From the NCBI RefSeq assembly GCF_037948395.1, contig NZ_CP149940.1, forward strand, positions 4,650,001 through 4,714,000: 64,000 nucleotides of DNA, read 5' to 3'. The first letter of the stretch is position 1, and each line of letters starts with the position of its first letter. The notes beneath the pieces are model-generated. The model was not told the origin of the DNA. It did not search any database and saw nothing but the letters and a program-made list of their open reading frames with translations. Of the stretch, positions 30,854-42,342 are shown piece by piece. A program made the translations under genes and the position numbers. This stretch comes from Serratia nevei (GTDB lineage: Bacteria > Pseudomonadota > Gammaproteobacteria > Enterobacterales > Enterobacteriaceae).

Positions 30854-32095
30854 TCACCATCCAGAGGGCAGATAGCCTAACAATGAAGCGATGGCGTACA
30901 CCGCGCTGGCCAGGTACAGCAGCACAATGCTGACCTGCAGCAGCGGGTGCGTGATCCAGTTGCACTGCCAGCGCGGGGTCTGGTCGCCATGTTTGCGCGC
31001 GCCGCGCAGGATCAGCATCGGCATGATCGACAGGATCACCCCGCTGAACACCCCGGCGAAGTAGAGCGCGTTGACGAACGACACCAGCCCGCTGTAGGCC
31101 AGCACGAACGGCGGCACCACCACCAGTAGCAGCACTCCGAAGCGGCGCAGCGGCAGCTCGTCGTTGCCCAGCCGGAACTTGTCGAAAATATTGGTCAGGA
31201 AGCTGCCGCCCAATCCCCAGTACGAGGTCAGCATCGCGCACAGCGCGAAGATGTTGGCGGAGAAGAACGCCCACTGCCCCAGCGCCTGGCCCCAGGAGAT
31301 GGTGGCCACGTCGGAGATGTCATCCAGCCCGCTGAGCGCGATCACCGACATCGGCACCGCCGCCAGCAAAATGAAGGTCACCACCATACCGACGATGATC
31401 GCCTTCGGCAGTTGCTCAGGCTTGTCGGCAAAGCCGCGCGCCATTTCCGGCACGATGTACTGCGCCGAGAAGCAGAACACCACCACGTTGAACACCGGCA
31501 CCATATAGCGCCAGTCACCGTCCAGCAGGTTGCGCATCTGGGTGGTGTCTTTCAGCAGCGTTGCCGCCACCAGCGCGGTCAACATCACCACCATGCCGAT
31601 GCTGATGAACTTCTCGCCGCGGCCGATCGCTTTCAAACCGAGGTACAGCACGCCGGCGGCGGGCACGAAGAACAGCAGGCTGCCCAGCGCCGGCGAGATG
31701 CCGAACAGCGATTGCAGCAGCTTACCGCTGCCGGTCATGTAGGCGGTAAGCGCCCCAACGCTGTTGACGCACACCGAAGCGAACATCAGCCAGGCGCCCA
31801 GGCCGCCGACGTAGCGCTTCGCCAGCCCGCTCAGCTGCAGATGTGCGCGGGTGCGCAGCGTGGATTCGGCGACGTACAGCATAGTGATGGTGGTCAGACT
31901 CCCCACCAGCACCAGCCAGAACAGCAGCGGCAGGAAACCGGCCTTGCTGGAGGCGTAGGCGATGGAGAGCACCCCGGCGCCGATGTTGGTGCCGACGATC
32001 ATCGCCACCCCTTCGAGGAAACTTAACGATTTGGCGGGTGCAGGTGCTCGCACCCCGGCGGTAAGCGCCGGAGAAACAGAGATATTATCAGACAT
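30854..32095 (-). CDS. Aromatic/hydroxy amino acid permease family transporter
   Basis: Inner-membrane transporter of the HAAAP/tryptophan-tyrosine permease type. The 413 residues have about 11 hydrophobic segments. The first contains the substrate-site signature MIVGTNIGAGVLSIAYA. A short hydrophilic N-terminus precedes it. The ATG follows AAAGGA. It is the third gene after gabT and gabD, 58 bases past gabD, so uptake of GABA or a related amino acid is plausible. However, E. coli GabP belongs to a different (APC) family and the substrate cannot be read from sequence. Confidence 0.85.
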   Translation of the reverse strand: MSDNISVSPALTAGVRAPAPAKSLSFLEGVAMIVGTNIGAGVLSIAYASSKAGFLPLLFWLVLVGSLTTITMLYVAESTLRTRAHLQLSGLAKRYVGGLGAWLMFASVCVNSVGALTAYMTGSGKLLQSLFGISPALGSLLFFVPAAGVLYLGLKAIGRGEKFISIGMVVMLTALVAATLLKDTTQMRNLLDGDWRYMVPVFNVVVFCFSAQYIVPEMARGFADKPEQLPKAIIVGMVVTFILLAAVPMSVIALSGLDDISDVATISWGQALGQWAFFSANIFALCAMLTSYWGLGGSFLTNIFDKFRLGNDELPLRRFGVLLLVVVPPFVLAYSGLVSFVNALYFAGVFSGVILSIMPMLILRGARKHGDQTPRWQCNWITHPLLQVSIVLLYLASAVYAIASLLGYLPSGW

Positions 32096-32153
32096 GCATC
32101 ATCCTTTATCGCCCGGCGACGCTGGCCGCCGGGATGGGTTAACGTCCTGACGC

Positions 32154-33608
32154 TCAACAGCTCACATCGATACACAGGTATTTCAGCTCCAGATATTCTT
32201 CTATCCCGTAGCGCGATCCTTCACGCCCGAGCCCTGACTGTTTCACGCCGCCGAACGGCGCCACTTCGTTGGAAATCAGCCCGGTGTTGATGCCGACCAT
32301 GCCGTACTCCAGCGCTTCCGGCACGCGCCACTGGCGCGCGGCGTTCTGCGTGAACAGGTAGGCGGCCAAGCCGAATTCGGTGTCGTTGGCCATGGCGATG
32401 GCTTCCGCCTCGTCATGGAAGCGGAACAGCGGCGCCACCGGCCCGAAGGTCTCTTCTTTGGCGAAGCGCATCTTCTGCGTTACGCCGGTCACCACCGTCG
32501 GCTGGAAGAAAGTGCCGCCGAGCGCGTGCGGCTGGCCGCCGGTGGCGATCTGCGCCCCTTTGATCAACGCGTCGTCGATATGGCTCTGTACCTTCGCTAC
32601 CGCATCGCTGTCGATCAGCGGCCCCTGGGTGGTGCCTTCCTGGCTGCCGTCGCCGACTTTCAGCTGCTCGACCGCCGCCACCAGTTTTTCCACCAGCCGC
32701 TCGTAGATGCCGTCCTGCACGTAGATGCGGTTGGCGCAGACGCAGGTCTGGCCGCTGTTGCGGAACTTGGAGGCCATGATGCCCGCCACTGCCGCGTCCA
32801 GATTGGCGTCGTCGAACACGATGACCGGCGCGTTACCGCCCAGCTCCAGCGACAGTTTCTTGATGCTCGGCGCGCACTGCGCCATCAGGATGCGGCCGAC
32901 CTCGGTCGAACCGGTAAAGCTCAGCTTGCGCACCACCGGGCTGTCGCACAGCACCTTGCCCACCTGCGCCGCTTCCCCGGTCACCACCTGCAAAACGCCG
33001 GCGGGAATGCCGGCGTCCTGCGCCAGCTTGGCCAACGCCAGCGCGGTCAACGGCGTTTGCTCGGCCGGTTTGACGATGATGGCGCAACCCGCCGCCAGCG
33101 CCGGCGCCACCTTGCGGGTGATCATCGCCGCCGGGAAGTTCCACGGGGTGATGGCAGCGCACACACCGATCGGCTGCTTCACCACCACCAGGCGCTGCGA
33201 AGCCTGCGGCGCCTGCAATACCGCGCCGTCCACCCGCTTGGCCTCTTCGGCGAACCAGGTGATGAACGACGCGGCGTACGCCACTTCGCCGCGCGCTTCC
33301 GCCAGCGATTTGCCCTGCTCGGCGGTCATCAGCTGCGCCAGATCTTCCTGTGCGGCAAGTACCTTATCGGCCCAGGCCAGCAGCAGCGCGGAACGCTGCT
33401 TGGCGGTCAGCTGCTTCCACTCGTTTTGCGCCCGCTGCGCCGCCGCGATCGCCTGCTGGGTTTCCTCTTCGCTGACCAGCGGAATGCTGGCCAGTTCGGC
33501 GCCGGTGGCCGGGTTGATCACCGCTTCGCGCTTGCCGCTCAGGGCATCGCACCATTCGCCGTTGATCAGACACTGGCTGCGCAGCAGCTCGGGATTGTTC
33601 AATTTCAT
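32154..33608 (-). CDS. gabD: NADP-dependent succinate-semialdehyde dehydrogenase
   Basis: Oxidises succinate semialdehyde, the product of GabT, to succinate. The 484 residues are typical of GabD. The aldehyde dehydrogenase signature is present: glutamate in LELGGNAPVIVF and catalytic Cys289 in NSGQTCVCANR. The cofactor-binding TPWNFPAAM and FTGSTEVGR motifs are also present. It follows gabT by 12 bases. E. coli K-12 also has gabD and gabT together, but with gabD first, a different transporter and a CsiR regulator. Confidence 0.94.
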   Translation of the reverse strand: MKLNNPELLRSQCLINGEWCDALSGKREAVINPATGAELASIPLVSEEETQQAIAAAQRAQNEWKQLTAKQRSALLLAWADKVLAAQEDLAQLMTAEQGKSLAEARGEVAYAASFITWFAEEAKRVDGAVLQAPQASQRLVVVKQPIGVCAAITPWNFPAAMITRKVAPALAAGCAIIVKPAEQTPLTALALAKLAQDAGIPAGVLQVVTGEAAQVGKVLCDSPVVRKLSFTGSTEVGRILMAQCAPSIKKLSLELGGNAPVIVFDDANLDAAVAGIMASKFRNSGQTCVCANRIYVQDGIYERLVEKLVAAVEQLKVGDGSQEGTTQGPLIDSDAVAKVQSHIDDALIKGAQIATGGQPHALGGTFFQPTVVTGVTQKMRFAKEETFGPVAPLFRFHDEAEAIAMANDTEFGLAAYLFTQNAARQWRVPEALEYGMVGINTGLISNEVAPFGGVKQSGLGREGSRYGIEEYLELKYLCIDVSC

Positions 33609-33620
33609 GTCGTTCGCTCC

Positions 33621-34886
33621 TTAGTGGGCCAGCGCGCGAGACAGGATGCCCATCGCCTTGGTGAACTGATCGTCCGGGATGGTCAGCGGGTACAGGAAGC
33701 GAATCACGTTGCCGTTCACGCCGCAGCTCAGCAGCAGCAGCCCTTCTTCCATCGCCTTCTGCTGCACCTGACGGGTGATATCGGCAGATGGTTTGCCGGT
33801 GGCCGGATCGTTGAACTCCACCGCCACCATCGAGCCTTGCGCGCGCACATCGGCGATCGCCGGGCTGGTTTTGCGCACCTGCTGCAACACTTCCACCAGG
33901 TGCTGCCCCAAACGCTGGGCGCGCTGGCACAGCTGCTCTTCGTCGATCACGTCCAGCACCGCATGCGCCGCGGCCACCGCCAGCGGGTTACCGGCATAGG
34001 TACCGCCCAGCCCGCCCGGCGCCGGCGCATCCATCACCTCGGCGCGGCCCGCCACCGCCGACAGCGGCATGCCGCCCGCCAGGCTTTTCGCCATGGTGAT
34101 CAGATCCGGTTTAACGCTGTAGTGCTCCATGGCGAACAGCTTGCCGGTACGGGCGAAGCCGGTCTGCACTTCGTCGGCGATCAGCAGGATGCCGTGCTGG
34201 TCGCACAGCGCGCGCAGCGCCTGCATGAACTCGGCCGGCGCCACGTTGAAGCCGCCTTCGCCCTGCACCGGCTCCAGCACGATCGCCGCCACCTGCTTGG
34301 GATCGATATCCGCTTTAAACAGGCGATCCAGGCTGTTCATCGCGTCTTCGGTGGTCACGCCGTACAGCGCGTTCGGGTACTGGCCGTGGAACACCGAGCC
34401 GGGGAATGGGCCAAAGCCCAGTTTGTAAGGCGCCACTTTGCCGGTCAGCGCCATGGTCATGTAGGTGCGGCCGTGGAAACCGCCGCCGAAGGTGATCAAC
34501 CCCGGGCGACCGGTGTAAGCGCGGGCGATCTTCACCGCGTTTTCCACCGCTTCCGCGCCGGTGGTGAAGAAGGCGGTTTTACACGGGCCGGCGATCGGCG
34601 CGCGCTGGTTGATGCGCTCCGCCAGCGAGACATAGCTTTCGTAAGGAACGATCTGATAGGCGGTGTGGGTGAAGGCCTGCAGTTGCTTTTCAATCGCGGC
34701 GATCACCTTCGGGTGGCGATGGCCGGTGTTCAGCACGGCGATCCCCGAGGCGAAATCGATCACTTCTTTGCCTTCCACATCCCACAGCGTGGCGTTCTCT
34801 GCGCGCTCGGCGTAAAAACCACACATCACGCCCACTCCGCGCGGGGTGGCGTCCTGACGGCGTTGGTTCAATTCTGCGTTTTTCAT
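33621..34886 (-). CDS. gabT: 4-aminobutyrate-2-oxoglutarate aminotransferase
   Basis: PLP enzyme that moves the amino group of GABA to 2-oxoglutarate, making succinate semialdehyde. The 421 residues are a class III aminotransferase with TGAEAVENAVKIAR, the cofactor aspartate in IADEVQTGFARTG and the Schiff-base lysine Lys267 in ITMAKSLAGG. The ATG follows CCGGAGAGA. It is the first gene of gabT-gabD-permease and divergent from a MocR regulator across 121 bases. Confidence 0.94.
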   Translation of the reverse strand: MKNAELNQRRQDATPRGVGVMCGFYAERAENATLWDVEGKEVIDFASGIAVLNTGHRHPKVIAAIEKQLQAFTHTAYQIVPYESYVSLAERINQRAPIAGPCKTAFFTTGAEAVENAVKIARAYTGRPGLITFGGGFHGRTYMTMALTGKVAPYKLGFGPFPGSVFHGQYPNALYGVTTEDAMNSLDRLFKADIDPKQVAAIVLEPVQGEGGFNVAPAEFMQALRALCDQHGILLIADEVQTGFARTGKLFAMEHYSVKPDLITMAKSLAGGMPLSAVAGRAEVMDAPAPGGLGGTYAGNPLAVAAAHAVLDVIDEEQLCQRAQRLGQHLVEVLQQVRKTSPAIADVRAQGSMVAVEFNDPATGKPSADITRQVQQKAMEEGLLLLSCGVNGNVIRFLYPLTIPDDQFTKAMGILSRALAH

Positions 34887-34903
34887 GCTGTTCTCTCCGG
34901 TCG

Positions 34904-34988
34904 GTGCCAGTTACACGTTTCGTTCACATTCGTGAAACAATGCCGTTTATTTACACAGGATGTGGCCCTATAATCGAGTGCCAGTTAC
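34904..34988. promoter_or_regulatory. Direct repeats in gabT/MocR divergent control region
   Basis: The 11-base sequence GTGCCAGTTAC occurs exactly twice in the same orientation, at 34904-34914 and 34978-34988, a spacing of 74 bp (seven helical turns). One copy lies 17 bases upstream of the gabT start. The other lies between a TATAAT (34969-34974) and the regulator's TTG start. Direct repeats at such distances are the usual operators of MocR/GabR regulators, so this pair probably binds the adjacent regulator. A TTCAC-attc-GTGAA inverted repeat lies between them (34923-34936). Confidence 0.7.
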
Positions 34989-35007
34989 GAATAATTGAGG
35001 GATCCAA

Positions 35008-36498
35008 TTGCGCTCATTGAGTGGTGATCTGTTGCTGCAGCGCCTCGGCGAGCAGCCCGATGACAAGCTGCACAAGCGGCTTTACAACGCGATCCGCACC
35101 AGCATTCTCGACGGCAGCCTGCCGCCCTCCAGCCGCCTGCCCGCCTCGCGCGATCTGGCGCAGGAACTCAGCCTGTCCCGCAACACCGTGTTAACCGTTT
35201 ATGAACAACTATTGGCGGAAGGTTACGTGTTGGCGCGCGCCGGCAGCGGCACCTTCGTCGCCGACACGGTGCCGGACAGCTGCCTCTCCACCGGCAGCGC
35301 CCCGGCGGACGGCAGCGGGCAACCGCGCCGCGTCGAACTGTCGGAGCGCGGCGCCACGCTGCTGCACCACGCCAGCGCCAGCCCCAAACAGTGGGGGGCA
35401 TTCATTCCCGGCGTGCCCGACGTCAACGCCTTCCCCCATCAGCTGTTCAGCAAGATCCAGGCGCGCCTCAGCCGCCGCCCGGCGCCGCAGCGGCTGACCT
35501 ACAGCAATCAGGGCGGTAGCCCGGAGCTGCAGCATGCGCTGGTGGAGTATTTACGGGTGGCGCGCTCGGTGCGCTGTTCGCCGGAACAGATCCTGATCAC
35601 CGAGGGCATCCATCAGGCGATCGATCTGGTGACGCGCATGCTATGCAATCCGGGGGATGACGCCTGGATCGAAGAGCCGGGCTATTGGGGGATCCGCAAT
35701 ATCCTGCGCATCAATGCGCTGAACATCTGCCCGCTGGCGGTGGACGAAGCCGGGCTGGTGCCGCCGGAGCAGCCGACCAACCCACCGCGGCTGATCTTCG
35801 TGACCCCGTCGCACCAGTATCCGCTCGGCTCGGTGATGAGCCTGGCGCGCCGCCAACGGCTGCTGGCGCTGGCGCGCAACGCCGGCGGCTGGATCGTCGA
35901 GGACGACTACGACAGCGAATTCCGCTTTTCCGGCCAACCGATCCCGGCGCTGCAAGGGCTGGAGGCCGACGCGCCGGTGATTTACATCGGCACCTTCAGC
36001 AAAACGCTCTACCCGGCGCTGCGCCTCGGCTATGTGGTGTTGCCGCCGCCGCTGGTGCAGGCGCTGAAAACCGCCCACGCCGAGCTGTACCGCGGCGGGC
36101 ACCTCCTGATCCAGAGCGCGCTGGCGGAGTTTATTCAGGCAGGACACTACACCGCACATATCCGCCGCATGCGGTTGCTGTACGCCCGGCGGCGTGCCTT
36201 CCTGACCGGATTGATCGAACAGCACCTCGGCAAACAGGCGCTCAGCGAATTCAACAGCAACGCCGGATTGCACCTGATCCTCAACCTGCCGGACGAGGCC
36301 GACGACGTGGCGATCGCCGCCGCCGCTGGCGCGCAGGGGGTGCTGGTGCGGCCGCTGTCGCGCTACTACATGCTGCCCAACCGCCGGCGCGGCCTGCTGA
36401 TGGGGTTTGCCTGCGTGCCGGAAGAGCAGATGGCCGCGGCCTTCACCCAACTGCTGGCCTGCATTAACGCGCCCGAGATGAAAAAGGCGGCCCCCTAG
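35008..36498 (+). CDS. MocR/GabR-type transcriptional regulator (GntR HTH plus aminotransferase domain)
   Basis: The 496 residues fuse a GntR winged helix (about 1-85, with LPASRDLAQELSLSRNTV) to a PLP-dependent aminotransferase-like domain (about 115-490) with Lys332 in TFSKTLYPALRLGY. Such proteins sense GABA or other amines through PLP, as B. subtilis GabR does. Its divergent position to gabT makes it the likely GABA regulator. I accept a TTG start at 35008 because GAGGGA lies at good spacing and no ATG fits. Its TAG stop sits in the loop of the downstream terminator. Confidence 0.9.
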   Translation: MRSLSGDLLLQRLGEQPDDKLHKRLYNAIRTSILDGSLPPSSRLPASRDLAQELSLSRNTVLTVYEQLLAEGYVLARAGSGTFVADTVPDSCLSTGSAPADGSGQPRRVELSERGATLLHHASASPKQWGAFIPGVPDVNAFPHQLFSKIQARLSRRPAPQRLTYSNQGGSPELQHALVEYLRVARSVRCSPEQILITEGIHQAIDLVTRMLCNPGDDAWIEEPGYWGIRNILRINALNICPLAVDEAGLVPPEQPTNPPRLIFVTPSHQYPLGSVMSLARRQRLLALARNAGGWIVEDDYDSEFRFSGQPIPALQGLEADAPVIYIGTFSKTLYPALRLGYVVLPPPLVQALKTAHAELYRGGHLLIQSALAEFIQAGHYTAHIRRMRLLYARRRAFLTGLIEQHLGKQALSEFNSNAGLHLILNLPDEADDVAIAAAAGAQGVLVRPLSRYYMLPNRRRGLLMGFACVPEEQMAAAFTQLLACINAPEMKKAAP

Positions 36499-36508
36499 GG
36501 CCGCCTTT
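36481..36508. terminator. Bidirectional terminator containing the regulator's stop codon
   Basis: AAAAAGGCGGCCC, loop CCTA, GGGCCGCCTTT. The last codons of the MocR gene form the left arm and its TAG stop (36496-36498) spans the loop and the first base of the right arm. The A-run also serves the convergent ABC-F gene 6 bases away. Confidence 0.85.
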
Positions 36509-36513
36509 GCGCG

Positions 36514-38133
36514 TTACCAGGCCTGAAGCCGCCAGCCGTCCGCCTGCCGGTTCAGGCGATGCGTCGGCCGCAGCGCCTGCAGGAAGTCTTCGTCGTGCGA
36601 TACCACCAGCATCGCGCCGGGGAAATCCGCCAGGGCAGTTTCGATCGCCAGCGACGACGCCAGATCCAGGTGGTTGGTCGGTTCGTCCAGCAACAGCAGC
36701 TGCGCCGGTTGTCGCCGCCACAGCGCGCAGGCCAGCGCCGCCTTGAGCCGTTCGCCGCCGCTCAGCGAGCCCAGCGGCAGCGCGATGCGATCCGCACCAA
36801 GCTGCAGCTGCGCCAGCCGGGTGCGCAACGCGCCTTCCGCCAGCGGCGAATCCTGCAGCCCCAGATGGTCCATCACCGACAGACTCGGGTCGAACTGCGA
36901 CAAGGTTTGATCGAGGTAGGCCGTCGACAGCGGGCAATGACAATGGCCGGAAAGCGCCGTCAGCTGACCGAGAACGGTTTTCAGCAAGGTGGATTTGCCG
37001 CAGCCGTTGGGGCCGGTCAACGCCACGCGCATCGGGCCGTCGATACGCAGATCCAGCGGCGGCGCGCTGACGAACGGCAGCTGCAGCTGCTCGAGCACCA
37101 GCACCTGCTTGTTCGCGCTCACCTCGCTGCCCGGCAGCGCCAGCAACACCGGTTGCTCGTCCTCCACCCGCTGATAGGCCTCGCGCACCGCCGCATCGAG
37201 GCTGTCGCGCTGGTCCTGATGCTGTTTGCGCAGCGTGCCGAGGCTCTCCTTCGCCGCCGATTTGTAGGCCACCCGTTCGAAAGAGGCGATATTCAGCGTA
37301 TCGACGACGCGCAGCGTTTGCGCCGAGCGCCGCTGGCTCATGTCGTGCTCTTTCTGCTGACGGGCGCGGGTGCGGCGGCGCTCCTCGCGCGCATGTTCCA
37401 GATCGGCGCGCGCCGCCTGCTGCTCCATGTCGCGCTGGCGCCGGTAGTCATCGTAGTTGCCGCCATAGCTGCGCAGCGCGCCGGGCGTCAGTTCGACGAT
37501 GCGCTCCATACGCCCCAGCAGCTGCCGATCATGGCTGGCGATCAGCAGCCCGCCGCGCCACTGATCCAGCTGCTGATACAGCCAGGCGCGCCCGGCGCTG
37601 TCGAGGTGGTTGGTCGGTTCGTCCAACAGCAGATAATCCGCCTCCCCCAGAAAAGCGCCACACAGCGCCGCGCGCATCCGTTCGCCGCCGCTCAGTGAGC
37701 TTGCGGGTCGCAGCGGATCGAAGGCCGGCAGCCCGGCGGCGGCGAAGGCGCTTTGCAGGCGATCGTTGAGATCCCAGCGTCCTTCCAGACGATCGATGTC
37801 GTCCGCCAACGGCCGCCCTTGCTCGATGCGCGCCAGCGCGGCGAAGACCTCGCCGTAGCCCAGCAGCTGCGCCAGCGTGGTGTTCGCCGCGATCTCCGGC
37901 TGCTGCGCAACGTAAGCCAATGCGGCATGGGATTCGACATGCCCATTGCCCGGCCGCTCCCGCCCGGCGATCAGGCGCAACAGCTGGGTTTTGCCGACGC
38001 CGTTGCGCCCCACCAGGCCGCAGCGCGACCGATCGAAAGCGAGATCCAGCGGGCCGAACAGCGTTTCGCCGTCAGCAAATTGGCAGGTCAGTTGATGTAA
38101 AACGAAATAAGGGGACTGCGCAAAATGAGCCAT
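36514..38133 (-). CDS. ABC-F family ATPase
   Basis: Soluble protein with two ABC ATPase domains and no membrane segments, a family that acts on ribosomes (translation factors or antibiotic protection). The start at 38133 (MAHFAQSPYFVLHQL) gives 539 residues, six bases after CAGGAG. Domain 1 (about 10-220) has Walker A GRNGVGKT, signature SLSGGERM and Walker B LLLDEPTNHLD. The linker (about 225-310) is rich in Arg, Glu and Gln. Domain 2 (about 325-530) has GPNGCGKS, SLSGGERL and LLLDEPTNHLD. I cannot assign it to a named E. coli paralog. Confidence 0.88.
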   Translation of the reverse strand: MAHFAQSPYFVLHQLTCQFADGETLFGPLDLAFDRSRCGLVGRNGVGKTQLLRLIAGRERPGNGHVESHAALAYVAQQPEIAANTTLAQLLGYGEVFAALARIEQGRPLADDIDRLEGRWDLNDRLQSAFAAAGLPAFDPLRPASSLSGGERMRAALCGAFLGEADYLLLDEPTNHLDSAGRAWLYQQLDQWRGGLLIASHDRQLLGRMERIVELTPGALRSYGGNYDDYRRQRDMEQQAARADLEHAREERRRTRARQQKEHDMSQRRSAQTLRVVDTLNIASFERVAYKSAAKESLGTLRKQHQDQRDSLDAAVREAYQRVEDEQPVLLALPGSEVSANKQVLVLEQLQLPFVSAPPLDLRIDGPMRVALTGPNGCGKSTLLKTVLGQLTALSGHCHCPLSTAYLDQTLSQFDPSLSVMDHLGLQDSPLAEGALRTRLAQLQLGADRIALPLGSLSGGERLKAALACALWRRQPAQLLLLDEPTNHLDLASSLAIETALADFPGAMLVVSHDEDFLQALRPTHRLNRQADGWRLQAW

Positions 38134-40460
<2,327 letters not shown>

Positions 40461-40462
<2 letters not shown>

Positions 40463-40486
40463 AAAAGGGGCGCACAGCGCCCCTTG
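40461..40486. terminator. Terminator between fadH and rlmG
   Basis: AAAAAAGGGGCGC, loop ACA, GCGCCCCTT. The A-run gives a good T-tail for the minus-strand rlmG. The plus-strand tail is poor. Confidence 0.75.
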
Positions 40487-40496
40487 GTCATCATGC

Positions 40497-41636
40497 TCAG
40501 CGACGCGCGCCGGATTTAACCGCTCTCAAGATCACGAACTTCTTGTTCGAGGCCACCAGCGTGCAGTTGCCGAACAGACGCTTGAGCTTCTGATGATAGT
40601 CGAGGTGGCGGTTGCCGACGATGCGTAACTCGCCGCCTACCTGCAGGCAGCGCTTGGCGTCGCAGAACATCTGCCAGGCGGTGTGATCGGTAATGGCATG
40701 CTGCTGGTGGAACGGCGGGTTACACAGCACCGCCTGCACGCTTTCGCGCTCGATGCCCGCCAGCGCGTTGTTCACCTCAAACTGGCAACGATCCAGCTCT
40801 TGCGGCAGGTTGTGCTCCACGTTCAGCTCGCTGGAGGCCACCGCCATGTAAGATTCATCGACGAAGGTCACCTGCGCTTCCGGGTTTTGCGCCAGCGCCG
40901 TCAGGCCAATCACGCCGTTGCCGCAGCCCAGATCGACGATATGGCCGTTCAGGCCACGCGGCAGATGTTCCATAAACAGGCGCGCGCCGATATCCAGGCT
41001 GCCGCGCGAGAAGACGTTGGCGTGGTTATGGATAAGCCAATCGGTGCCGTCCAGCGTCCAGTCGGTGGTTTCCGCCGCCGCCGGTGGGACGATATCCGCC
41101 GCCTGGCAGAAGATCAGGCGCGCTTTCTTCCACGCCAGGCTGGTGCGCGTCGGGCCCAGCACCTTTTCAAACAGCTGCATCGTCGAGGTATGCACGTCGC
41201 GCGCCTTGGCGCCGGCGACGATCAGCGTGTCTTCGGTCACGACGTGGCGCAGCGCGCGCAGCTGCTGCTCCAGCAGCGCCAGCGCTTTCGGCACGCGAAT
41301 CAGCACCACCGCCGGCGCCGCCGGCAGCTCGGCCAGGCTGTCCAACAGCGTGACCTGCTCGGGATCCAGACCGTTGAGCTTCAGGTTGTGGCGCGTCGCC
41401 AGCTGGCTCATGTACGAGTCGCTGACGCTGTAAGGACGATGCGCGTGCAGCGCACAGGCCAGGGTGCCGAAGTTATCGTTGAAAATCAGCACCGGACGGC
41501 CGCCGATATCTACGTTTTCAAGCTGTTGCAGCAGATATTCGTCCGCTGCTTCCCACGCCTGCAGTTGGGTGGATTCTTCCTGTTGGGGATAACGCTCCAG
41601 CTCAAGTTGCTGTGTTCCCAGATCGAGTTGGCTCAT
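40497..41636 (-). CDS. rlmG: 23S rRNA (guanine1835-N2)-methyltransferase
   Basis: Methylates G1835 of 23S rRNA using S-adenosylmethionine. The 379 residues are one more than in E. coli. An N-terminal methyltransferase-like domain without its own catalytic motif is followed by a catalytic domain with the cofactor motif [15 protein letters not shown] and the base-binding NPPFHQ. A strong AGGAGGGG ribosome site precedes the ATG. It is divergent from ygjP and convergent with fadH, as in E. coli. Confidence 0.96.
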   Translation of the reverse strand: MSQLDLGTQQLELERYPQQEESTQLQAWEAADEYLLQQLENVDIGGRPVLIFNDNFGTLACALHAHRPYSVSDSYMSQLATRHNLKLNGLDPEQVTLLDSLAELPAAPAVVLIRVPKALALLEQQLRALRHVVTEDTLIVAGAKARDVHTSTMQLFEKVLGPTRTSLAWKKARLIFCQAADIVPPAAAETTDWTLDGTDWLIHNHANVFSRGSLDIGARLFMEHLPRGLNGHIVDLGCGNGVIGLTALAQNPEAQVTFVDESYMAVASSELNVEHNLPQELDRCQFEVNNALAGIERESVQAVLCNPPFHQQHAITDHTAWQMFCDAKRCLQVGGELRIVGNRHLDYHQKLKRLFGNCTLVASNKKFVILRAVKSGARR

Positions 41637-41785
41637 TGCCCCTCCTGACTGATAAAATTTGGGCTGTTTATCCCCTAAAAACGCCCGTCAGTAAAATGTT
41701 TTTTCGGATAAATTGCGTATGTCAGGATTTGAGCGAAAAAACAGCATAGAATGACCGGCTGAATGGCCGTTGATACGGAACAAGA

Positions 41786-42292
41786 ATGTCTGAATTGACC
41801 TACCTGCAAGGCTACCCAACGCATCTGCAAAGCCAGGTGCAGCAACTGATCCATCAGAACCGGCTGGGAGACGTGCTGCTGCAGCGCTATCCGCAGGTGC
41901 ACGACTGTACTACCGACAAGTCGCTGTATCAGTTTACCGTCGATCTGAAAAACCAGTATCTGCGCAACGCCCAGCCGCTGAGCAAGGTGGCCTACGACAG
42001 CAAGATCCACGTCATGAAGCACGCGCTTGGCCTGCATACCGCCATCTCGCGCGTGCAGGGCGGCAAGCTGAAGGCCAAGGCGGAAATCCGCGTGGCGACG
42101 GTGTTCAAGGTGGCGCCCGAACCCTTCCTGCGCATGATCGTGGTGCATGAGCTGGCACACCTGAAAGAGAAAGATCACAACAAGGCGTTCTACAGCCTGT
42201 GCTGCCATATGGAGCCGGATTACCACCAGCTGGAGTTCGATACCCGGCTGTATCTGACGCACCTTTCGCTGTTCGGCGAGCTGTATGCATAG
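41786..42292 (+). CDS. ygjP: YgjP-like zinc metallopeptidase family protein
   Basis: Predicted metal-dependent hydrolase (M48/WLM-like). The 168 residues contain the zinc signature HELAH (His121, Glu122, His125) in VVHELAHLKEKDHNKAF, with further conserved residues in CCHMEPDYHQLEFDTRLYL. E. coli YgjP has been described as a UTP pyrophosphatase, so both roles should be kept open. The ATG has GGAAC upstream. It is followed by ygjR 50 bases later. E. coli ygjQ, which lies between them, is missing here. Confidence 0.9.
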   Translation: MSELTYLQGYPTHLQSQVQQLIHQNRLGDVLLQRYPQVHDCTTDKSLYQFTVDLKNQYLRNAQPLSKVAYDSKIHVMKHALGLHTAISRVQGGKLKAKAEIRVATVFKVAPEPFLRMIVVHELAHLKEKDHNKAFYSLCCHMEPDYHQLEFDTRLYLTHLSLFGELYA

Positions 42293-42342
42293 CGAGTGAG
42301 GGCGTGATAATCTGCGGTTTTAGGCCTGGACCGGAGCTCGCC

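Noticed and set aside
32415..34973. An 852-codon plus-strand frame opposite gabD and gabT
   Set aside because: Shadow of two intact enzymes; low-complexity His/Arg/Gln product.
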